64,000 nucleotides of DNA from NCBI RefSeq assembly GCF_003634965.1, contig NZ_RBXP01000013.1, positions 248,001 to 312,000 on the forward strand, written 5' to 3'. The first letter of the stretch is position 1, and every line of letters begins with the position of its first letter. Positions 58,704 to 64,000 of the stretch are shown here, piece after piece. Below the pieces are notes generated by a model. It was not told the DNA's origin. It saw nothing but the letters and a program-made list of their open reading frames with translations, and did no database searches. This DNA is from Azonexus fungiphilus. GTDB taxonomy: Bacteria > Pseudomonadota > Gammaproteobacteria > Burkholderiales > Rhodocyclaceae. A program made the position numbers and the translations under genes.

Positions 58704-59968
58704 AACCGGCCCAGGCGCACGGAAAAACAGCTGCCGCCACCGGCCAGGTTGTGCGCCTCGATGCGCCAGCCCTGCTGCTCGCAGATCCGGCGAACCAGCG
58801 ACAGGCCGAGCCCGAGGCCTTCGCCGCGGGCTGCGCTGCCGCGCACGAAGCTGTCGAACAGACGCTCGCGTTCGTCGGCGGCGATGCCCGGCCCGCTGTC
58901 CTCGACGCGAAAACCGCCGGCATCGAGGATCAGGCGGATCTCGCCGCGTTCGGTGTAGTGGCTGGCATTGCGCAACAGGTTGCCCATCACCGCCCGCAAC
59001 AGGGTCGCATGCCAGACGCCGGGCATCGCGGCCTCGCTGACAACGACGAAGGCGAGCCCGCGGGCGGTGATTTCCGGCCCCCAGACCTCGCCCTGCTCCG
59101 CCGCCATCGCCGCCAGGCTGACCGCCGCCTCCGGCGCGGCCGGTGCCGCCTGGGCCCGGGCCAGCTGGAGGAAGACCTCGACCAGCGCGCGCATTTCCCC
59201 GGCGGCCTTGGCGATGCGTTCGACCTGCCGCCGCGCCCGCCCCGACAGTTCGCCGCGCAGCAGCAGTTCGGCCGAAGTGCCGACGATCATCAGCGGCGTC
59301 CGCAGTTCGTGGCTGACGTCGCTGGTGAACAGGCGCTCGCGCTCGATCGCGCGGCGCAGCTGACCAAAGGCCTGGTCGAACGCGCCGGCCAGCTGTCCGA
59401 GCTCGTCGTCGCCGTATTCGGGGGCCAGCGGCGGTGCCAGCTCATGCATCGAATCGCGGCCGCGAACCTGGCCGGCCAGGCGGATCACCGGGTCGATCAC
59501 CCGGCGCACGGTCAGGCGTCCGATCAACCAGGCGAGCACAATGGCGAGCAGGAAACCGCCAACCACCACCTTGTACAGCATCTGCTCGCGTGCTTCGAAA
59601 GCATCCTGGTTGCGGGCAAGGATGAAGCGATGTCCTTCGATACTGGTTTCCAGTACATGCCAAGCGCCGTTTTCGCCGACCACTTCCTGATAGCCCGGGT
59701 GCAGCCCGGCAAACGCCGCCGGCAGGGGCTGCGCCTTCAGCGTCGGCACGTAGAGCGCGCTGCCGCCGGTGAGGTCGGGAATCCGCCCCTCGGTCAGGTA
59801 GACCGTCTCGACCATTTCCATCTCTTGGCGCATCTCGTCGCCGATCAGGTCTTCCTCGACGACGTGCACGACGGCGATGATCGCCCAGGCGTTGATGCCG
59901 GCGATCAGCGCCGTCAGCAACATGAAGGAAAGCAGGATGCGGCGGGCGAGCGGCTGCTTGTCAGCCAT
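58700..59968 (-). CDS. colS: ColS-like sensor histidine kinase
   Basis: 422 aa. Membrane helices lie at about 16-36 and 133-151, enclosing a roughly 95-residue periplasmic sensor region. ExxE motifs are found there at E51-E54 and E125-E128; ExxE in Pseudomonas putida ColS is reported to bind ferric iron and zinc. A HAMP linker, H220 in SDVSHELRTPL, and ATPase boxes N (LLRNASHYTERG), G1 (VEDSGPGIA) and G2 (GEGLGLGLSLV) complete the kinase. ATG 59968 is chosen because GGAAG lies seven bases upstream; it overlaps the colR-like gene by eight bases. The match to ColS is based mainly on the very clear ColR identity of its partner. Confidence 0.85.
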   Translation of the reverse strand: MADKQPLARRILLSFMLLTALIAGINAWAIIAVVHVVEEDLIGDEMRQEMEMVETVYLTEGRIPDLTGGSALYVPTLKAQPLPAAFAGLHPGYQEVVGENGAWHVLETSIEGHRFILARNQDAFEAREQMLYKVVVGGFLLAIVLAWLIGRLTVRRVIDPVIRLAGQVRGRDSMHELAPPLAPEYGDDELGQLAGAFDQAFGQLRRAIERERLFTSDVSHELRTPLMIVGTSAELLLRGELSGRARRQVERIAKAAGEMRALVEVFLQLARAQAAPAAPEAAVSLAAMAAEQGEVWGPEITARGLAFVVVSEAAMPGVWHATLLRAVMGNLLRNASHYTERGEIRLILDAGGFRVEDSGPGIAADERERLFDSFVRGSAARGEGLGLGLSLVRRICEQQGWRIEAHNLAGGGSCFSVRLGRF

Positions 59969-60635
59969 GGATATCTTCCCCGAGACGATAGCCAACGCCG
60001 TGCACGGTATGCAGCAGCGGCCGCGGGAAGGGTTTGTCCACAGCCAGGCGCAGCAGGTGCAGGTGGCTGCGCAGGCTGTCGCTGGCCGGCGGATCGTCGC
60101 CCCACAGCGCCGTTTCCAGCGCCTCGCGGCGAACGACGCCGGGACTCTTGCGCATCAGCGTTTCGAGCAGCTTCAGGCAGGCCGGGTTGAGGCGCAGTGG
60201 CTGGCCGGCGCGGGTCGCCCGCCAGGTGTCGAGATCGAGCACCAGGTCGGCGACCTGCAGGCGCTGGCTGGCGCCGCGCGTGCGGCGCAGGATCGCCTCG
60301 ATGCGCGCTTCCAGTTCGGCCAGCGCGAAAGGCTTGACCAGGTAGTCGTCGGCACCGCTGCGCAGGCCCTGCAAGCGATCGTCGAGCGCGTCGCGGGCGG
60401 TGAGCATGATCACCGGCACCTGGCAGCCGGCTTCGCGCAGGCTGCGGCAGAGCTGGTAGCCGTCCATGCCGGGCAGCATGATGTCGAGGACGATCAGGTC
60501 GTAATGCCCGGTCAGTGCCAGATGCAGCCCGCCCGGCCCGTTGCGCGCGCAATCGACGACATGACCGGCAGCTTCGAGGTAGTCGAGAATGTTGGCGAGG
60601 ATGTCAGAGTTGTCTTCAACGATCAGCAGACGCAT
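59961..60635 (-). CDS. colR: ColR-like response regulator (OmpR family)
   Basis: 224 aa. The receiver domain has acidic residues at 7-8, phosphoacceptor D51 and K101; the winged-helix effector follows. The sequence is close to Pseudomonas ColR throughout, for example GHYDLIVLDIMLPGMDGYQLC, RLQGLRSGADDYLVKPFAL, and the C-terminal SDSLRSHLHLL...LLHTVHGVGYRL. In Pseudomonas ColRS protects membrane integrity and responds to excess Fe(III)/Zn, controlling envelope lipid genes. It is the first gene of the colR-colS-methyltransferase order and diverges from the LtaS-like gene, with operator-like repeats in the shared 176-base spacer. Confidence 0.92.
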   Translation of the reverse strand: MRLLIVEDNSDILANILDYLEAAGHVVDCARNGPGGLHLALTGHYDLIVLDIMLPGMDGYQLCRSLREAGCQVPVIMLTARDALDDRLQGLRSGADDYLVKPFALAELEARIEAILRRTRGASQRLQVADLVLDLDTWRATRAGQPLRLNPACLKLLETLMRKSPGVVRREALETALWGDDPPASDSLRSHLHLLRLAVDKPFPRPLLHTVHGVGYRLGEDIHG

Positions 60636-60726
60636 GCGCTTGGGACTTCCGGTTGCAGAAAAGAGAGTATAGCGATGGCGGCTGAATCGCGTCTTAATCG
60701 CCCACCAACCAGAAGGTTGAGGTTTC

Positions 60727-60765
60727 TTGACGTTTTTTTGACAATCCGTTCACACGCCATTGACG
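60727..60765 (+). promoter_or_regulatory. Four TTGACG-type direct repeats, spaced exactly 11 bp (probable ColR-type operator)
   Basis: TTGACG (60727), TTGACA (60738), TTCACA (60749) and TTGACG (60760), each with a 5-base spacer, read in the direction of the LtaS-like gene and end 46 bases before its ATG. The layout matches 58665-58703 in period, copy number, orientation and distance to the gene. The spacer is shared with the divergent colR-like gene. Confidence 0.7.
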
Positions 60766-60811
60766 TTTCCCGTCGCAGACTGCGCGCCATCACAAACTCT
60801 TCGCGCAGCCG

Positions 60812-62767
60812 ATGCCTTTCTTCCGCCACGCCCAAACCCGCTTCCTCGCTATCGCTCTCGCCAGCTGGCTGCTGGTTTTCTTCCTGGTCCGTGGTTTGTT
60901 GCTGACCACCCATTTCGCCGAGGCTGATGCCGGTTTCCTGGCAATCCTGCGCCTGTTCGCCGTCGGCACCTTGTACGACCTGGCTTTCCTGGTCTATGCC
61001 GCGCTGCTGCCCGCCCTTTACCTGCTACTCTGCCCGGAGAAGCTGTGGCGCGCCCGCTGGCACCGCACGCTGCTGCTGTTCGCCACCGGCATCGGCATCT
61101 TCGCCATGCTCTTCGTCGCCGCCGCCGAGTGGCTGTTCTGGGACGAATTCGGCGTCCGCTTCAATTTCATCGCCGTCGATTACCTGGTCTATTCCAAGGA
61201 AGTCGTCGACAACATTGTCGAGTCCTACCCGATCTATCGCCTACTCGGCATTCTCGCCATCGTCGCCGGCGTCGCCACGCTGGCGCTGAAACGCCAGCTC
61301 GTCGCCAGCTTCGATGCGCCGTTACTGCCGCGTCGCCGGGCGGCGCTGGCTTTTGGCGGGCTGCTGCTGGTCGCCGGTCTCAACCTCGCCATCGTCGGCC
61401 AGTCCTTCCCGCATGGCCAGGGCGGCAACGTCTATCAGCGCGAACTGGCGAGCAACGGCCCCTTCCAGTTCTTCGCCGCCTTCCGCAACAACGAACTCGA
61501 CTACCGCCAGTTCTACGCCACCCTGCCCGACGCCGAGGCTGGCGCCCTGCTGCGCGCCGAAGTCGCCGAGCCGAATGCCCGTTTCGTCGGCGACCATCCG
61601 CTCGACATCCGGCGCGCCATCGACAACCCGGGGCCGGAACGCCATCACAACATCGTCCTCGTCACCATCGAAAGCCTCAGCGCCAAGTACCTCGGCAGCT
61701 ACGGCGACCAGCGCGGACTGACCCCGAACCTCGATGTCCTGCGCGGCCAGAGCCTGTTCTTCAGCAATTTCCGGGCGACCGGCACGCGCACCGACCGCGG
61801 TCTGGAAGCAATCACCCTGTCGATGCCGCCGACGCCCGGTCGCTCCATCGTCAAACGCCAGGGCCGTGAAAGCGGCTACGCCAGCCTCGGCCAGCAACTC
61901 ACCGCGCGCGGCTACGACAGCGTCTTCGTCTATGGCGGACGCGGCTACTTCGACAACATGAATGCCTTCTTTAGCGGCAATGGCTACCGCATCGTCGACC
62001 AGAGCAGCGTCCCGGACAGCGAAATGTCCTTCCAGAACGCCTGGGGCATGGCCGACGAGGATATCTACGGACAGGCGTTGAAGATCGGCGACCAGGACCA
62101 CGCCGCCGGCAAGCCCTTCTTCCTGCAGTTGATGACGACGTCCAACCACCGTCCCTACACCTATCCGGACGGTCGCATCGATATTGCCTCCGGTTCGGGC
62201 CGCGAAGGCGCCGTCAAATACACCGACCACGCCATCGGCAAGTTCCTCGAACGGGCCCGCAGCAAGCCATGGTTTACCGACACCATCTTCGTCTTCGTCG
62301 CCGACCACACCGCCGGCAGCGCCGGTTACGAGGATCTGCCGGTGGCCAACTACCACATCCCGCTGTTCATTTACGCGCCGGACCTCATCAAGGCGCGCGA
62401 AGTGACGACGTTGGCCAGCCAGATCGACCTGGCACCGACCCTGCTCGGCCTGCTCGGCATCGATTACGAATCCACCTTCTTCGGTCACAACCTGCTGCTC
62501 GACGCGCAACGTCCGGGCCGCGCGGTGATTGGCAACTACCAGCACCTCGGCCTGTTCGACGGCAAGGACCTCGCCATCCTCAGCCCGCGCCGCGACATGC
62601 GCCGCCACGACGACGCGCTCGGCGAAAGCCGGGAAAGCCGCGTCGGCGCCGACGATCCGCTGATCCGCCGCGACATCGCCTATTACCAGGGAGCGAGTCA
62701 CGCCTTCCGTAACGGCCTGCTGGCCTGGCACCCGCTGAAGGCGGCAAGCGATGGCACCAAGCGCTGA
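60812..62767 (+). CDS. LTA synthase-family membrane phosphotransferase (sulfatase fold)
   Basis: 651 aa. Five membrane helices (about 10-30, 42-72, 86-107, 140-160, 176-198) precede an extracytoplasmic sulfatase-fold domain (about 278-600). Catalytic features follow LtaS: metal ligand E287 in VTIESLS, candidate nucleophile T325/T327 in GTRTDRGLEAI, and VADHT near the end with its metal-binding Asp and His. LtaS-like proteins in Gram-negatives transfer phosphoglycerol or related groups onto envelope glycans. The acceptor here is not known. No strong ribosome site is seen. The overlapping PAP2 gene would act on the lipid by-products. The promoter has the 11-bp-phased repeats described separately. 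Confidence 0.85.
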   Translation: MPFFRHAQTRFLAIALASWLLVFFLVRGLLLTTHFAEADAGFLAILRLFAVGTLYDLAFLVYAALLPALYLLLCPEKLWRARWHRTLLLFATGIGIFAMLFVAAAEWLFWDEFGVRFNFIAVDYLVYSKEVVDNIVESYPIYRLLGILAIVAGVATLALKRQLVASFDAPLLPRRRAALAFGGLLLVAGLNLAIVGQSFPHGQGGNVYQRELASNGPFQFFAAFRNNELDYRQFYATLPDAEAGALLRAEVAEPNARFVGDHPLDIRRAIDNPGPERHHNIVLVTIESLSAKYLGSYGDQRGLTPNLDVLRGQSLFFSNFRATGTRTDRGLEAITLSMPPTPGRSIVKRQGRESGYASLGQQLTARGYDSVFVYGGRGYFDNMNAFFSGNGYRIVDQSSVPDSEMSFQNAWGMADEDIYGQALKIGDQDHAAGKPFFLQLMTTSNHRPYTYPDGRIDIASGSGREGAVKYTDHAIGKFLERARSKPWFTDTIFVFVADHTAGSAGYEDLPVANYHIPLFIYAPDLIKAREVTTLASQIDLAPTLLGLLGIDYESTFFGHNLLLDAQRPGRAVIGNYQHLGLFDGKDLAILSPRRDMRRHDDALGESRESRVGADDPLIRRDIAYYQGASHAFRNGLLAWHPLKAASDGTKR

Positions 62768-63506
62768 CCCCAGCCCGTCCCGCCCGTTCGCCTTCGCGCT
62801 CTGGCTGGGCCTGCCGCTGGCGGCGATGGGGCTGTTGCTGGCGATCGATCCGGCTCCACTCGACTTCTGGATCGCCGGCCATTTCCATGTTCCGGGCAGC
62901 GGCTTCGTTGCCCGCGACAACTACTGGCTGGAAACCGTCCTGCACGACCGGGCGAAAACGCTGGTCATCGTCTTCGTGCTCGCCCTGGGCGTCGCCCTCG
63001 CCGCCAGCACCCGGCTCGCCGCGCTGCGCCCGTGGCGCGGCCCGCTCGCCTACGCGCTGCTGGCGATCGCCCTGTCCACTGCGGTCGTACCGCCGCTCAA
63101 GGTAGTCAGCGCGGTGCAATGTCCGTGGGATCTCAGCGCCTTCGGCGGCAGCGAGACTTTTTCATCCCTGCTCTCCGCGCGGCCATCGACCGAACATCCC
63201 GGACGCTGCTGGCCGGGCGGTCACGCTTCGACCGGTTTCTCGCTGATTGCCCTCTTCTTCGCCCTGCGCGACCGCCGGCCGCGGCTCGCCAGAAGCCTGC
63301 TGGTCGGCGCCCTGGCCTTCGGCAGCCTGCTCGCTGCCGGGCGCATGATCCAGGGTGCCCATTTCCTCTCGCACAACTTGTGGACGTTGCTGATCGACTG
63401 GAACATCTGCCTGCTCGTCTATCGCTTCACCATTTACCGCCGCAGCGCGTTGCCTGCCGTCCAGCCTAACCGCCTGACAATAGGATTGAATCCGGGCTCA
63501 AGCTGA
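62751..63506 (+). CDS. PAP2-family membrane phosphatase
   Basis: 251 aa with about six membrane helices. The three PAP2 motifs are recognisable: a K-x-x-S-A-V-Q-C-P version of motif one (the usual RP is replaced by CP), PGGHAS as motif two, and GRMIQGAHFLSH as motif three with catalytic His. Members dephosphorylate lipid phosphates such as phosphatidic acid, phosphatidylglycerol phosphate or undecaprenyl pyrophosphate, or lipid A. The start lies 17 bases inside the LtaS-like gene, so it is co-translated with it; together they look like a lipid-head-group transfer and recycling pair. It converges with the oxidoreductase gene, 12 bases apart. Confidence 0.85.
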   Translation: MAPSADPSPSRPFAFALWLGLPLAAMGLLLAIDPAPLDFWIAGHFHVPGSGFVARDNYWLETVLHDRAKTLVIVFVLALGVALAASTRLAALRPWRGPLAYALLAIALSTAVVPPLKVVSAVQCPWDLSAFGGSETFSSLLSARPSTEHPGRCWPGGHASTGFSLIALFFALRDRRPRLARSLLVGALAFGSLLAAGRMIQGAHFLSHNLWTLLIDWNICLLVYRFTIYRRSALPAVQPNRLTIGLNPGSS

Positions 63507-63518
63507 GCCAATCCCGCT

Positions 63519-64000
63519 TCAGCGCATCACGAAGGCCTCCTGGTGAAAGCGGCGGACCTGGCGGCCTAGGCCGTCGCGCAGGGCGCCGGCCAGGCCGGCC
63601 GGGCCGCAGAACCAGACCTCGGCGGGTCCGCCGCGGCCGGCCAGCAGAGCGTCGGCGTCGAGCCGCTCGCCCTGGGCGGCGCCGTGCACGCGCAGGCGGA
63701 CGCCGGGGAGACCGGCGCACAGGGCCTGCAGGCGGGCGACGAAGGGATCGCGCTCGCGGTCGCGGGTGCAGTAATGCAGTTCGGCCTGGGCGACGGCCGG
63801 CGTTTCCTGCAGGGCCGCCAGCCAGGCCAGGAAGGGCGTCACCCCGATGCCGCCGGCGACCCACAGCTGGCGGACGTCGGCACGCCGGCGGGCAAGCTCG
63901 AAGCGGCCGTAGGGGCCTTCGACGACAACCGGGCTGCCGATCGCGAGTGTCGCCGGCAGGCGCCGGGTGTAGTCGCCGAGGGCCTTGATGCAGAACTCGA
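63519..64000 (-). CDS. FAD/NAD(P)H oxidoreductase, ferric-reductase-like, C-terminal part (5' end outside window)
   Basis: About 160 aa of the C-terminus are in the window and the frame is open to the right edge. Motifs of the ferredoxin-NADP reductase superfamily are present: VVVEGPYGRFEL (end of the FAD domain), LWVAGGIGVTPFLAWL (nucleotide-binding glycine loop) and EVWFCGPAGLA (the C-terminal CGP motif). The protein ends in RRFHQEAFVMR, typical of ferric-reductase-like (FRE/NOX family) proteins with an N-terminal heme-binding membrane domain; that part is not visible here. A ferric reductase beside a ColRS-like system would be interesting, but this is only inference. The subfamily cannot be fixed from the fragment. 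Confidence 0.8.
   Translation of the reverse strand, partial: EFCIKALGDYTRRLPATLAIGSPVVVEGPYGRFELARRRADVRQLWVAGGIGVTPFLAWLAALQETPAVAQAELHYCTRDRERDPFVARLQALCAGLPGVRLRVHGAAQGERLDADALLAGRGGPAEVWFCGPAGLAGALRDGLGRQVRRFHQEAFVMR

Overview
The window is high-GC chromosomal DNA, almost fully coding, with short intergenic gaps and many 1-4 base gene overlaps. Gene content and order (leuC-entericidin-leuD-leuB-asd-fimV-...-truA-trpF-trpB-trpA-accD-folC-SPOR-cvpA-purF-metZ; YhdP next to a nitrilase and TldD; cytochrome c4; a YjdF-type membrane protein) point to a free-living betaproteobacterium, most likely of the order Rhodocyclales (Dechloromonas/Azonexus-like). That placement is inference from synteny and protein resemblance, not from a search. 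I see no rRNA, tRNA, CRISPR array, insertion sequence or prophage.

Layout. 1-10.1 kb (+ strand, except cysS at 2.0-3.4 kb): the end of dnaJ, an orphan periplasmic amino-acid-type binding protein, convergent cysS, then a tight run of TPR protein, L,D-transpeptidase, periplasmic and cytoplasmic cyclophilins, lpxH, recQ and a YjdF-like protein. 10.2-34.5 kb (- strand): acyl-CoA ligase, rhlE, and a long biosynthetic block (metZ-purF-cvpA-SPOR-folC-accD-trpA-trpB-trpF-truA-EcfT-like; fimV; asd-leuB-leuD-entericidin-leuC-MFS-ydcH-aroC-CBS). The 42-aa entericidin-like lipoprotein between leuC and leuD is easily missed. 34.7-48.5 kb: a small HTH regulator and a radical SAM protein that share a terminator, a patatin lipase, then aroG, cytochrome c4, tldD, nitrilase and yhdP on the - strand, divergent glnE, and a YXWGXW-type lipoprotein. 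48.6-53.1 kb: mscL, a methionine-type aminotransferase, and divergent mtnA with a FucA/Ald2-type class II aldolase and a DmeF-like metal exporter.

53.1-64 kb is the most interesting part: an envelope-stress and envelope-lipid region. An EF-hand protein diverges from a CpxR/CpxA-like two-component system. The divergent spacer holds an exact CpxR-type box (GTAAA-N5-GTAAA), a second 10-bp-phased cluster of half-sites, and a perfect 24-bp palindrome. Next come a PbgA/YejM-like membrane sulfatase-fold protein, a methyltransferase, a ColR/ColS-like two-component system, an LtaS-like phosphotransferase and a PAP2 phosphatase. Upstream of both the methyltransferase gene and the LtaS-like gene, about 45 bases before each start and in the same orientation, lie four TTGACG-type repeats spaced exactly 11 bp apart. 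I propose these as operators of the ColR-like regulator encoded between the two genes, which would make this a self-contained envelope-remodelling regulon. The window ends inside a flavin/NAD oxidoreductase gene.
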